Shown here: positions 46,316 to 59,157 of the stretch, in pieces
Layout: each line of letters begins with the position of its first letter
Numbering within the stretch: position 1 is the stretch's first letter
Origin: Litsea cubeba
Taxonomy: Eukaryota > Streptophyta > Magnoliopsida > Laurales > Lauraceae
Assembly (NCBI GenBank): GCA_012931725.1
Contig: CM022945.1
Location: forward strand, 13,440,087-13,504,086
DNA length: 64,000 nucleotides
Reading direction: 5' to 3'
Notes under the pieces: generated by a model
What the model saw: the letters and a program-made list of their open reading frames with translations, nothing else
What the model was told of the DNA's origin: nothing
Database searches by the model: none
Made by a program: the position numbers and the translations under genes

Positions 46316-48470
46316 GTGTGCGTGTGTGGAGCTTGGGTGATTCATGCTGATATTGCAGAGTTTCATTCACATTGCTTTCTCACATTCATGAACTTAGTTT
46401 GGAAACTAGTGTCTGCATTATCTTGAATTGCTACCAATTGGTCATTACTCAGTCTCCTCAGATTTGGTAGTCTCTTCTTTAATAGTTTTGACATGGATAC
46501 GGTTCCTGAATTTTCATATGCTCAAAAACATTGTAATGTCGTGACTTCTGTTAACTTCCTTCCCAATTGGAGAAAGCTCGCCCTCAAATTTGCAATTTGC
46601 TTTTATGTCCTCCTGGACCAAACATTAGATGCATCATACCATATATCCTCAATTGTTTTTCTTTCAGATCATCCACTCTGCAAGTAGATGATGGCAAGGC
46701 TTTTCATTTTTTGACTCGATCAAGTTGTGGTTGCTGCTGAATTGTAGGATCCCATTCCAGGTGCCATTGAATTGCCAGATTTGAAATAAGTGTCTATCCA
46801 TCTATCAAATTTATATACAACCTTTAGCAACTAAAACCCTTCAAAGTTCTTAAATATCTAGTTAAGGCCCATCTTTGCTAGGGATGGGTGGTTCTACATG
46901 ATATTCATATGAAGTTGTCATTAAGATTAAAACATGTGTTATAAGAATTAAGAAATAGAAGGAAATGGATACAACTATCTTAGTAGCTACGAAGGAGAAA
47001 AAATAGGTAGAGAGAGAGAGAGAAAGGGGCTCCACATTTTTTTCAGTATGCAAGAAGGGCTTTGCAATGAATTCAAAATTTCATCGCACCATTACTTTCA
47101 TTGTACCAAATCAAGTCCCTCTATCTGTGTGTGTGAAGTGGGGATTTGCTTTTGGAGTACTTCGTGATCAGCGCATACCCTTAAAGATTGAAGGAAAAAT
47201 TTTGCAGGACATCGATTAGACTAGCTATGACTAACGGAACAGAACGTTAACCAATCAAAAAGCAACACATGCACAACCTACCTGAAGATTTGGCTTAGGA
47301 TAGACCAGAATGGAGTAGGATTTATGTGGCCAACCCCAACATAGTTTTATGTTGGGTCAAGGCCTTGATGATGATGATGGTATCTTTACATGTGTCTATA
47401 CATGTATTTATGCATTCTTAGATGCTCTATTAGCAACTTACCTTGTGAAAAGATTCTAACCTATCTCCAAACTCAAAACTTAAAAGAGGAAAAATCATAA
47501 AGAATATTCCAGTTGCCTACAAACAAGTGCTGCAGGGCACGTTTGTGCAATGCATTTTCCACAGAAAAGGAAAAGAAAAGTGTTCCAGTTTTCTATGGAT
47601 TTTATTTTCCATGAGGAAAAACAACTTTTTTGGCTTGATTTTCTGTGAATCCACGGAAAAGCCTTTCAGATGGGGGCATAGGAAAGGTGGAGCATTCCGT
47701 GGAAAGCGGAGGTCCATGGATGCTACATTAATGTGCCCCTAAATATGAGTGGAAATGGCAAATAAGCTATCTCTGTAGCAAACTGTTTGGGGGGCGTGGG
47801 ATTAAAGAGCTGGAGTCTGTAAATAGGGACTTGTGTGACAAAATGTTTCCTCTCTTTATTTTCTTTTCCCTGCACCAGTTTATCCTTTCCTCTTAGAGAT
47901 CATTAAACGCAGCCCGTGATAGTTGTTCTCTGGGTGTCCATTTATCTAAACCATGTGGTTATATGGATTCCAGACTTTTGAACCAGGTTTCTTTGATGTG
48001 GTTTGAAAATGTTGCGTGAGTGCTTGAGAATCCTGTCATGTAGCACTGGTCCAAGTTCTAATGTCAATTGAAACTTTGCATTAAATCCTGCTTTGGCTTG
48101 TTGTGTAAAGAGGTTTCTTCTCTACTTTGTTGCATTTAAAGACACACAAGAGTTGTAATTTTTTTTATTTTGTTGTTGGGAAATTATCTGTTGGTATATT
48201 TGTAGAATGGCCTTGTGGAAACACACTTCTAAATGTTTAGAATTGCTAGTTCTCAATTTGGAGCTAATGTGGAGAAACACTTCAGGTAGCACTTACCCTG
48301 TTTGCAGGGACTTGTGGACTCTAAATTGCCTTTGCACTGAGGGGGGCTTTCAATGTTTCCTTGCACTAATTGGTGTTTCAGACTCATGCTACTTTTTTTC
48401 CCAAGTGAAACATTCTATCAAAATATCCAAACCACTTGTTATTTGGGGTTTATCTAGACACACCTAAGCA
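46314..48470. other. Intergenic region with an RTE LINE tail
   Basis: No gene. At 47280-47385 there is a plus-strand RTE 3' end: GATAGACCAGAATGGAGTAG, then GTGGCCAACCCCAACATAG, GTTGGGTCAAGGCCTTGATG and a TGATGA tail. Around 47527-47740 short A/G-rich text can be read in both directions as open frames without any domain. Confidence 0.5.
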
Positions 48471-48684
48471 CCTGGCCAACAAGTATGTCTTTTTCTCAAT
48501 GCAATTCATGTCAAGTCATGCATCTTTTGGTATTTTGGTCATTTGCATGGATAAAGCATGAACACCTGGCCAACGACACAGTCTTTTTCTCAATGCAATT
48601 CATGGCAAAAAGGAGTTTTTAGGATCTTCACATAGCCATGCATCTTTTGGTATTTCGGTCATTTGCATGGATAAAGCATGAGTG
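48471..48684. repeat. Tandem duplication (~93 and ~120 bp copies)
   Basis: Copy 1 (from 48471) and copy 2 (from 48564) both carry ACCTGGCCAAC, GTCTTTTTCTCAATGCAATT, CATGCATCTTTTGGTATTT and GGTCATTTGCATGGATAAAG. Copy 2 has about 27 extra bases in the middle. Confidence 0.88.
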
Positions 48685-51110
48685 ACTATGACTTGTGGGT
48701 TTGTGCAGTGCTGGTTCCCCCTTCACATGTTCATCTTGCTGCTTAAATCCTAAGTATATGTAGCTGGAGAGCTTCTCTCTTTGTTTACTGTAGACATGAA
48801 AGTACATGTGTTTTATAAGGTATTTTTTTGCATGTCCTCAAACCTATGCATCCCTTGTAATTATAGCTCAGTCAGTTCCTCAGTTTGCACCTTACCTTCT
48901 CCACTTCATTAAGTATCCGATACCAGTTTCAAATCAATAAACATGGTATGCATACATTAATTTGTTGTGGTATGGTTGTGAAATCTGGTGCGCTATATTT
49001 GGTTGCATTTCAGGATTAATTGTAACACTGAATTGAACTTTGTGTACCGAAAAAAACATTACAGAGTAATTGGAGTGAAGTCTGGGATTGTCAGCAGTGT
49101 CAAGTACCCTGTAGACCTTTTGTTTTGGTGCACTTGGTACGGGGATAAACCCTTGGATGGGTCATGAGAAGCTTAAAAAATCCACTCCCAAAGATTGTTT
49201 GCAGAAAGAGTAAGATTGCTGTGACTTGGTTTTTTCCTTTTTCCTTTTCCTCTTTTGGTACCCCAGCCTAAGGGGGCTTGGTCTCATGGTAGCCCACACA
49301 AGTCCACAAATGTGGGAAGAGTGGCACACAGGTCACATCCGCAGTTGCCACCAAATGAGCAACCCCATGTTCTCGCTGCAACTTTTGGTTGGTATTATTG
49401 ATTGATGAGATCATTATTATTGTTGTCGAGACGCCTTATCCCAACAATTTAGGGTCAGCCTTGTGACTTCTACTTTTTCACCCATCTCTTTGTAGGGCTA
49501 GGTTCTTAATTTGTTGTTCATTTCTCGATCTAACATGGCGCTTCTAACTACTACAAATTTTTATCAGCATCCCCCATGTTATTCTGCAATTGCAACATTC
49601 AGGATTCTTTCTATAGGATATCTTTTCCGGCTTTTTATCAAATGCCTAGATCATGTTGTGGACTACAATCCTTTATTTTCTTTGTTATGGGGCCACTTGA
49701 AGATTTCTTATTATCTCGCATTTCAGCACTAAAGTTCTTTCTGCAAAACTTATATATTATCATTTTCCAAAGTGCATTAGCAGATTTTATCTGAGAGGAA
49801 CCAATTTCTATACTCTCTCTTGAACTGCAACTGCTTTGAGATCTTTTTCATTGTTATCCTCTTCCAAATTCTATCCCTTGTTGTTCCTCAGTTCCTTCTA
49901 AAATCCTATGTTTTGACCATGATGGAACTGAGAGGTAATTTTAGGTATGAAGTAAATACTTAATGGAGCTTCCCACATCCAATTTTGTGGATCAGAACTG
50001 AGGTAGATGGATGGTATCCAAAAAGAGTCCTGATTTGAAAAACTTGCTATTCATGTCAGTAGTAAATCAGGCAGTCCCCCTATTTTAACAAAAGGCCCCT
50101 TTTTCATTGAAATGCTTCAGCCACATCCATTTGGGGAAGGCTTATCTAGGATTGAGTTCAGCTCACTGAAGTGGTTCAACCCTAACAAATTGATGCATTA
50201 GGTTCATTTAGAAAAAGGAATGTATAATATTAGGGAATGTAACTTTCTTTTATGGAGAAATGTTCAAGTGTTAAGGGCCTCTTTGGATGCACAAGAAAAC
50301 ACAAGAAAATAATATTTTATAGAATATAATCTTTTATTTTTTAAATAAGAAAATCTTGTGCGTTTGGTAACTTAAAAAAAATTAAAGAAAATATTCTTTT
50401 CTTTCAAAAAAACTCAATATTCTCTCCTACAGGTCCCCCCTGTAAAAAAAAAACTTTCTCCAAGATAAGAATCTTTTAAAATGACTATTACAAAGTGGTA
50501 GAGTAAAGTAAAGACTTTAGTTCACCAAATTCATCATAATGTGTATATTTACATATGTGGTAAAGTAAAGTAAAAGTAAATCTCACAGGACGATAAAGTA
50601 AAGGTGAGATAAAGTACATGGTGAAGTAAAGTAGGAATGAATGGTAAAGTAGTTTCTTTTCTTTACTTTACTTTATCACATTTTATCGTAGTTTTATATG
50701 GTAAATAAAAAGTGACTTGTTTAAGGGTGTGGTAAAATAAAATAAAGATTGATGTCATATCATGATAAAATGTGAGATAAAGTAAGGTCAGATGAAATGG
50801 ACCCTAGGCCCATTTCAGCTTGATTGATACTAAGATCATCACGAGGGGCCTCCAATTTATGTGGCAAGAACGACTTGGTTTGTTCATTCATTTTGCCTTT
50901 TATGTTAATTTAATGACTATGATCATCAAATCAAAATAGAATTTGAACCATATATTATCCTTTGCCATGTCCTTTCCATCCAACCACCTACAATGCATGC
51001 AAGCGGCTAAAAGGACCTCCTCACAGCACATCTACTGTAACTGCAGGACAACTTTGAACTCCCCAGTAGTAGCTAGATTTTAACTGTAAAATTAATTACA
51101 CAGAAGAGAT
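48685..51110. other. Intergenic region with RTE tail and AAAGTAAAG-rich block
   Basis: No gene. 49396-49520 is a minus-strand RTE LINE 3' fragment (AAGGCTGACCCTAAATTGTTGGGATAAGGC in complement). 50500-50790 is unusually rich in GTAAAGTAAAG and its complement CTTTACTTTAC, arranged so that the block folds back on itself. GGGCCTCTTTGGATGCACAA at 50275 and TAGGCCCATTTC near 50805 may be the ends of a MITE around it, but no target duplication was confirmed. Confidence 0.4.
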
Positions 51111-51321
51111 CATGTTATGAACATTTCATTTCTCCATTGAATGTTTACAAACATAATGGTATTTCCACTATTGAGCTAAGAAAGAAAGAACTGGGTATGG
51201 AAGAAGGTTCTCAAGGCTGTGACTTATTTCATGGGAAGAAGATGATGAGCATTTTGATATATTTACAGGGAGAAGAAATATGAAGCGCACGAGCTCCAGC
51301 AGGTTCCACTGTGCACAGAGA

Positions 51322-54300
51322 TCATACAAAATGGTTGGTCCCGCCATCAGCTTGTTTAGGAGACGACCCAGAGGGCAAGGCAGAGGCTTTGCAGATGGGG
51401 CACCAGTTCTTCTGCCGAAGCCACTGATCGATGCACTCAATATGAAATCGATGCTCACATCCTAACTTCCCCATCTCATCTCCCACCATGTATTCTTCCT
51501 GAAAGGCAGTAAAACCATCATCAAAACAAGAAGAAAATACATCCACCAAAACCGAGGGGGAAAAGCTTGCAGGAAAAGGTGATAGTATTTATGGAATTTA
51601 GTGGATGTTTGTCAATTTCCAGTGCTTTACATGGAAAAATGGCATTGATACTAAAGGTCACAACTGGAAGGGTCAGTGATAAATATACCATCAATTTTCC
51701 TACCCGTAAGAGATTTGTGGATGCCATTTAGGGTAAGATATGTCAACCTCGTAGAAATGAGTTAAGATTGATGAGATTTATGACGAGTTTTGCTGTAAGA
51801 AATACATGCTAAATGCAGACCGCAAGTTGATGGGCTTTGATGACGAGGATGATGATTTAGTGCGAAATTTATGGGTGTTATTTATTTTCCCCATCTGGAT
51901 GTAACCTGGATTTGTTTGGGAGTTGGGACATTCTGTTTTCTTTTCTTTTTTTTATAACTCTTTTTTACCCCATCTGAGCTACATCCCATCTGAGTTGGGA
52001 CATTCTGCTTGAAACAATCAGTTGCTTGCTGCTCCGCCAAGCAATTGGCCAGATTGTGGAGGGCTACAATCACACTGCTAAGGATACAGTTCTGAGGCAT
52101 GTCATTTGTACATGCCTGGTCCCAAGCATGGCCATGCAGATCTACTGATATGATAGGCCCAACTCTGAAAAATAACCCATATCAAAAAGATCTTAGCCAC
52201 ACAAATCTTTTTCTATACATTGATCACCAATACTACTGCATTTTCAAGGTAATTGCCTATTTGAAGGTCATTGACCAAAATAGAATCATCTATCATTGCA
52301 AATACATTTGGGCCATGGTTATGCTAAACCCATCAGACGAACAATCAGGCATGCTCAAAAAGAGCAATTAATGAAAATAAGGTCCTCATTTCTTTTTTAA
52401 GTGATAGCATGACCCAAACAAACAACCTCTTGCTTGTGACCTTGAGAATCTTCGTTAAGATATTTGGGCCATTGTTATGCTGAGACCCCATCACAGACCA
52501 ACAATCAGGATTACTGAAACAGGAATTAATGAACAAAAGCCCCTTTTTTTAAACAATAACATGACTCAATCCCACAGCCTCATGGTTGAGGCACTAAGCA
52601 TCTTCTAACTGTGGACATGAGCGAGCAATAAAGATGATTGAAGAAAACCATTTAAACAAAGCTCTTAGCATTGATTTGCATGGACAGTCATTGGGAAAAT
52701 ACCTGACAAATACTGCATTTGGTGTCATCAGTCCCATGGCCCACAATCCCTGTGGCTAGAGGTGGCGGCACATAGCAACTTCTTTTAAGACATTTTGAAA
52801 GTTGTTCTTCAGTAAGGGCTGTACTGACTGTACCCATTTTCTCCTCTAGAGCCAACAACTCCTGTTGCATGGAAGCAAACAGTTCCTCAGGTAAGATGTG
52901 GTAGGGTCATAAAATGATAAAGCTGTGTCAGTATCATACTAATAGAGTTGCCAGAATTTATTAATATTCACACCTTTCTGAAAATTTTGTATATTAAAAA
53001 AAAAAATTCTAACAAGTGACATTTCTATCATTGACGATTCAAGAAGCTTGCCATGAAGATTCAGGCACAAAAATGTATATTTGTGGGTGATAATACTACA
53101 ATCATAGTTATATTAATATTAGAAGATTCATAATTTACAAGATGATTACTGTTCAAAATGTAATTTAAAATACGATCCTAGGTGAGATTATCCTACTGCA
53201 TTATACTAATATGATAAACTCAAAATATAGTTATCAATGTATATTTTATTTTAATAATATATGGTTTAAATGGTATAATTATGATAGATTTAACAAAATA
53301 TGAGACAGTCATACTAATTGAAGTTATTATTACTAATATTAAATATATGATCTAATAGCATATTAACTAGATAAATAATTATCCAATACACTAATATTAT
53401 GATCACATGGATACAATTTTTAATCATAAGTCCCATAATATTTACAACTAGCAAATTACATAATTATTTGATGATATTGTGTATAATTGGTTCATTCCCA
53501 GATTATTATTTTTATCAGTAGTGGTACCCGAGAAGGCGGTATGCGGATCAGTATCCACTCCACTCCAGTGTGCATTTGAGGTTGTAAGGAAATTTGAAAT
53601 CATCTTTAAGAACTCACTGCTTTAGTTTTTACATTCTGGTCCTGTGAACATTTGTGAGAGGTGGTTATGGTTTGAGTGATTCTGCACTACCCTAGACACT
53701 CATCTAATTGATAAGCCATCTACTTCCCAAAAATGATTAAACCCTTAATAAATACGCATGGCAAAGTTAATTCCAAAAGAATCTTTCTGATGTTAGCCAT
53801 GAGGCCCATGACTGACTGCATTTGTGATCAGATGAGTGATGATCAACAAACCTCATATGGTTATAAAAAAATTTAAAAAAAAAACAACAAACCTCATATG
53901 ACATGTTATCAATATCCAATCTCATGTCTCTGTGCTGATCATGAAAGCTAAGGCCACCCAAGAGCAGATTAGACTCCAGAACCAGTAGTTGCTGCAGAAG
54001 GAAACAAATTCTATTTAATTTTAGCTATGAGCAGGAAACAACCAAACACATTTAACACAAAGATCAACAACCTCATATGTTAATTCTTCACCTTGCTCAA
54101 GAAGGAAACAAATTCTATTTAATTTTAGCTATGAGCAGGAAACAACCAAACACATTTAACACAAAGATCAACAACCTCATATGTTAATTCTTCATCTTGC
54201 TCAATCCTCTCCAGTGCCAACAACACCTGCACAATATAAATTAATTGATGAGTCCCAAACAGAGAACCATTGCAAGCATATAATGGAAGAACTTAGACGA

Positions 54301-55998
54301 GCATGTGAATACACATAACAAATCCCATTATAAGCTTCCCTACCCACAGGCTACACATAAAAAGAAGAGGATAGGAAAATAGCAGATAGCATGTTCGAAT
54401 GTAGGTTGAATTGCAATTGATATCTAAATTTTCGCAGAAAGGTGGTCATTTATTTCTGTTTGTGGCACGAAATTGGAAACCACGGTGAGCATACATGGAC
54501 TTGGGGCAGAAAAATAGAAAAGGAAATCCCGCCTAGAATAATATTTTTTCACCACTGCCAAATACAAAACATAATGGAAAACCATCCGTAATGCCAAGCT
54601 ACCCAAAGTCCCAAACCAATTCTGCTTTAGGGTACATTCAGAAAAACTTAATATCAGAGATGGTAACATGAAATATTTGGAAACTAAAGCAATTGAGACA
54701 TGCCCAATCCGAAAAGGTCATGCCAACACTACCTCAGCAATGCCTTCCATATTAAAACGTCGGAAACCATCTCGATCCATTGTGAAACTGTGGAATGGTT
54801 GAGCACTGTTATCCTCAGAACGAGCAGTTGGCCTACTCCGCACAGTCTCGCTGCTAGACCCTGGCCTTCTAAAAGAGTTCTGACGGACAGAGGGAAGTTC
54901 CGTTGCAAATGATCTGGACAAACCACTCGCAGCAGATTCATTGATTGAAAACTCTTCATGAGGCAATCGTGGAATCATTATATGTTCAGGCATAGATACC
55001 ATGTTGTCACTGTCTGTCCTGGACAGCTTCATACTGGTGTCCCCACTGACTGTCCTCCGAGTTCTGACTGAGGCAACACTACTGCTGCCCGCAGACCAAT
55101 TTCTCACCCTTCTAGAAGTCAGTTGCGATGTCAAGCGATCAGTAGAAGAGGGACTTGGACTGGAGGGAGTATTCCTCTGAGAGTTCGCCCCACTTGAAGA
55201 CCCAACTGTTTTCTTACCTCTAGCAGAACTCTCTCCATCAGGAGGGTACCTCCTTTTTATCATGTTGATATTTCTACGACTGTAATCTGACAAGGAACTG
55301 GAAGGAAAAACATCAGATACTGATGCACACCCAATATTTCTGAGACCATATCGGTGAACATTAGAACCCTGACCCTGTGATTTTAGGGTCTCATTGGTAG
55401 TCCTAGATGAGAAAGAACGTCTGATAGGGGAACCCATGGATGTATCTTGATTACCAAATGCAGACTGTTGGTTTTTCTTTTGAGGCCTTGTATTGCCCAC
55501 TTCCTCTGTTGAATTCATCAAAGAAAGGCCATGACAAACTACACCTTCAGCATTTTCAGGTTCAGTCTGTTCTGTCTGGATCCCTGTAGCTGAGGGAATA
55601 GGTTCAACAGCTTCTACATTCCCCTGTACACAGCTGTTTTTGGAAATAATTGTTTCTCTAAGTGAGGTTGGGTTCTGTTGTTCCGGATGATGATGCTTTC
55701 TGAGGTTGCTCATGCCAACCAATGACTTCGATGAGCTTCCTACTGTTGTCTTGCTGCTTGAAGAACTTCCTACCATGGTCTTGCTGCTTGAAGAACGCGA
55801 GGAGGGCTTTGAATATTTGGCTTTTTCCAGATTAGTGGTATTGCTACCTTTCATGGAATTTGGTCTGGTGCTGCATCCCAGTCGATTACAATATCGAATG
55901 CTTCTGTCCTCATGGTTTGAGTCTCTAAAAGAGGGACTGGAACCTCTTCTAGAAATAGAAAGCCCACTGACAGCTTTTTGTCCAGTGTACTCATCCAT
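51322..55998 (-). CDS. RING-H2 E3 ubiquitin-protein ligase
   Basis: Five coding exons on the minus strand join to 583 residues: 55998-54733, 54226-54176, 53991-53893, 52861-52703 and 51498-51322. All joins are phase 0 and GT-AG. The C-terminus is a perfect RING-H2 finger, C-X2-C-X14-C-X1-H-X2-H-X2-C-X10-C-X2-C (Cys521 to Cys561), split by the last intron right after CSICQ. RING-H2 fingers bind an E2 and pass ubiquitin to a target. The first exon codes a long Ser/Arg-rich, probably unfolded region (1-422) starting MDEYTGQKAVSGL, with a doubled 10-residue unit SSSSKT.VGS. Next comes a short helical EELTYEQLLVLE...ELLALEEKMG stretch. This build resembles the Arabidopsis MBR/JUL1-like group (At5g10650, At5g24870); that placement is from memory. 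Substrate unknown. A 104-bp duplication in intron 2 copies half of exon 2. Confidence 0.92.
53996..54203 (-). repeat. 104-bp tandem duplication copying half an exon of the RING gene
   Basis: Copies 53996-54099 and 54100-54203 differ at one base (C at 54091, T at 54195). The unit holds the last 28 bases of coding exon 2, its GT donor and most of intron 2. The downstream copy therefore contains an extra donor-bearing half exon at 54072-54095 that could be spliced in frame. Confidence 0.95.
55736..55795 (-). repeat. 30-bp in-frame tandem repeat in the RING gene
   Basis: Two 30-bp units (55736-55765 and 55766-55795) code the repeated decapeptide SSSSKT(M/T)VGS near residues 68-88. They lie in the disordered Ser-rich region and keep the frame. 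Confidence 0.85.
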
Positions 55999-56149
55999 GT
56001 GAAAACCACTTAATGAATGACAAATATAAAGCAAGTAAATTGTCCGAAGCAAGTAGATCCTTTATTTCTGCAAATAGCATAAAAAATATTATTTAACTAA
56101 AATTCATGACAATCATTCCAAATCATAATAAAACCAAAGGTTATGACAA

Positions 56150-56150
<1 letters not shown>

Positions 56151-56184
<34 letters not shown>
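56151..56184. repeat. (ATA)n microsatellite
   Basis: About 34 bp of perfect ATA repeats, followed at 56210-56290 by imperfect CTA/CAA/ATG trinucleotide-rich DNA. Confidence 0.9.
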
Positions 56185-56186
<2 letters not shown>

Positions 56187-57204
56187 GGGGCATACAGATA
56201 GGTAAGACTACTGCTGCTACTGCAACTACTACCACCACAACAACAACAGCAACAACAATAACAACAATGATGATGATAATGATGATGGCAAGAGCAGCTC
56301 GCCTGTCAAAATGAGATATACAAAGTAATACGATGGATTTGATTATGGTCTAGCCAACGGTGGGAAAGCATGCAGCAATCTTAGATGTTGTGGACAGGTT
56401 CTCAAAGCATGCAGCATTTATACATACACCATACACTTGCTCTTCAAAACAGTCCATTCATTACTCAAGCACGTGACAAGTTCTGGGACTCCCCCAAACA
56501 CCCAAGATGGACATTTCGTGTATCAGTTTTGAACTGAAATGTACAAGCTGTTGGGCACCTAGCTAACTTCTTGTCCAGTTTTCATCCACAGGCACATGAC
56601 CAATCTTAAAGAACTAATATCTTACTTAAAGACCACTTGAGCCTTGAGGCACTTTCTCAATATCAGTCAAAAGATCTGGGAAGAATTTCTTCATATATAC
56701 CTTAATTCAGGTCTTGCAGAAAAGCATTGCAACACAATATATGGCCTTTTCTGAGTTTGCAACTAGGCAATAACCAACAACATCGAACTCTATTGTGGCA
56801 GGTTATACAGAAAAGAAAAAGTTTCCAACAAAAAAATCAACCTATGTGCCCATGTCAAGATGCTCTTGTAACAGAGAACAAATCCTAATTGTCATAACAG
56901 GGCGGTCTTGGTATTACAGAACTTAAATGACGAGAGGGAAGACGTGGATAAGCTGGGTATGGTGTGGGTTCACTCCAACTCGTACCAAACCAGATCTCTC
57001 TCCATTCCTAGTGGAAAAGGCCATTACAGTTTTAATGACTAGAAAAGGGAACAAAAAATCACCATGATGCTGAAAATATTTCTCACAGATGGAAAATTTT
57101 TAAGCAAAGCAAGATGCACCACAATTGGGACCTCTAGAGTTTTCCTAGCAATTCTGGCATCTTATATAACATGATGGAGCAAGATGAGGCGCACATAAAG
57201 GTGC

Positions 57205-57825
57205 TCCGATAGGGATAGTTGCAGTTTCAAGTCATTATATGCATCTTCTTTTTTAAAGTTTGTATTGCTCTGTTCACAAAAGGTCCTTCTTCGACATGTT
57301 TTCTTACTTCATGAAATAAAGTTCAGCCAATTTCCTCAGCAATTAGTAACCGAGCCAGAAGTTATTAAAAACTCAATTCTTAGTTGTTCTGGGTAACAGT
57401 GCAGCAACTGAGATTTGCATAAAGCAAATAAACAGAAGATGTTTCTGTACTTCCATTTCCTCGAAAACTTCCCCTGGCCCCTCTGTTCTTGATTCATGGA
57501 TAGAACACTCAAGTACCATATAAAAATTATACAATGGGAGTAACAATACTTAATTACTATATAAAAAGCATACAATGGGCAGATGTTATTCTGAAGAAAG
57601 GTGAAACTTGAAAGGAAACGGAAGAGAGAAATAAATGAAGCACCATGTAACGGGTATATCTTGTGTTAACATGTCCAGGACTGTTGCAGTTTCAAGTCAT
57701 GTTAACGATAAATAAATTTTAAAAAAAAAAGTGCTTTTGTTCAGTTCACAGAAGGTTGTCTTTAGTCATGTTTTCTTACTTTTGTTAAACGATAGTCTGC
57801 CAATCTCCTCACCACGTACAGGTAG
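57205..57825. repeat. Diverged duplication within the 5' UTR intron, pair 1
   Basis: GTTGCAGTTTCAAGTCAT, then TTCACA.AAGGT..TCTT and CATGTTTTCTTACTT, then GCCAAT.TCCTCA occur in the same order near 57220-57340 and near 57683-57813. The copies are about 460 bp apart. Confidence 0.7.
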
Positions 57826-58094
57826 CCAAACCCTGCACTAATCATGACTTCACCTAATACAACAACTGTCTGGTAGAGGAACAAAAGTGATGATGCCAAA
57901 GAATTCATCATCATTCTACTTCATCCTCATCAGCAACTAATACTATTCTTAGACATAATAAAGTAACAAGATGGCATTTCTGAGTAGTGGTCTTCCAATC
58001 CAAGTAATATCACCAATGGGAACAATGCGCTATTTTCCATGAAAAGAACATGACCGAAGAAAAACCAAAGATGTCATCATACCATTGTTCCATC

Positions 58095-58580
58095 TTCAAA
58101 TATTTCAAAGGCTTTAAGTCTTCTTTAAATATCCACATGTGCATCTCTCCATATGAATTTTATTCATCTTCATCCTAGGAACTCCGAAGAGTCCAATAGT
58201 AGATTAAACAATGAATTTGCACAAATTTGTCTTGTCCTCTTTCATGAGTAATAGCATCAGATAACCATGAACTCGCCCCTATGATGAACATATATCAGCT
58301 AAAAAGACAACTGATAACAAAGCTGATTAACTTACATCGAAGGGGAAAAAAGATAATGCAATTACTATGACGCATGGATCGTTCTTCACATCATGAAGCA
58401 ATTGCAAAATTGTTCTAATAGCCATTTCAAAATGCTAAATGGACTTCTATGCTTCATCAACTTAAAGCCTTTTTTACTTCATTAATGCTCCTTACATGTG
58501 CATCTCTGAATAAGAATTTTATTTATCTTCACTCAGAGAACTCCAAGAACTGTTGTAGATTTCACTAATAGGCCAATCAA
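58095..58580. repeat. Diverged duplication within the 5' UTR intron, pair 2
   Basis: ACATGTGCATCTCT, GAATTTTAT.ATCTTCA and GAACTCC.A.GA occur in order near 58134-58200 and near 58494-58560, about 360 bp apart. Together with pair 1 this suggests that the intron grew by repeated local duplication. Confidence 0.6.
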
Positions 58581-58659
58581 TTATCCACAATTCCCCATAC
58601 ACAATATCTTCATCTCAAAACATTATTCCATATATCTAAGGCTGGCCTTATGAGTTTCA

Positions 58660-58865
58660 TTTTTTTAATCAACCCTACTCTCATTCTTTAATGGACTCAA
58701 CCCTTCTTACAACCATGTTCTCAATGACTCCATGACCGTCATTTCCTTACTTCTGTATTTACAGTCTAGACAAGTCTCTCGTTTTTCATAGTTCCTAACC
58801 CTTCAATGTGTTTGCTTTAGGACTTCTGTGTGCATGCACAAACCATTTCAAACGAATATATGACA
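58660..58865 (-). mobile_element. Decayed RTE LINE fragment
   Basis: GTGCATGCACAAACCATTTC then AAACGAATATATGACAACC parallels the RTE copy at 11815-11860 (ACATGTCCAAACCATTTCAAACGAGTTTCTC). The remaining similarity is faint. Confidence 0.4.
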
Positions 58866-59047
58866 ACCAATACAAACACATAATATATGATACTCCATTA
58901 CCTTGAATAACAGTCATATGCAATTTTCCATCTTATAGGTTGTGAAAAAATCACTATAGCATATCCTTATCTTAGAGTCCAAGAAACTCAACTCCACTCA
59001 GGATGAATAACTATCTATCTTTATAGACACATAATTTAAACAAGGCT

Positions 59048-59157
59048 ATTGATATTGGCACTCCCCCCTTGACGCAGGCACTCCCAAAAAAGAAGGGAGT
59101 GCCTGCATCAAAAAGGGAGGGATCAAAAAGGGAGGGAAAGGGAGTGCATTTATCAAT
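59048..59157. mobile_element. Foldback MITE-like element with nested hairpins
   Basis: The inner arms GACGCAGGCACTCCC (59071-59085) and GGGAGTGCCTGCATC (59095-59109) are inverted with one difference over 15 bp. The outer ATTGATATTGGCACTCCC and GGGAGTGCATTTATCAAT also pair. It lies inside the putative 5' UTR intron of the RING gene. Confidence 0.6.

Noticed and set aside
46103..46426. 107-residue frame with a Ser-Leu repeat
   Set aside because: It is a translation of the (TC)45 microsatellite.
54718..56052. A 444-residue intronless protein on the minus strand
   Set aside because: It is the first coding exon of the RING gene read through into leader sequence at one end and into intron at the other. 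The real coding part is 55998-54733.
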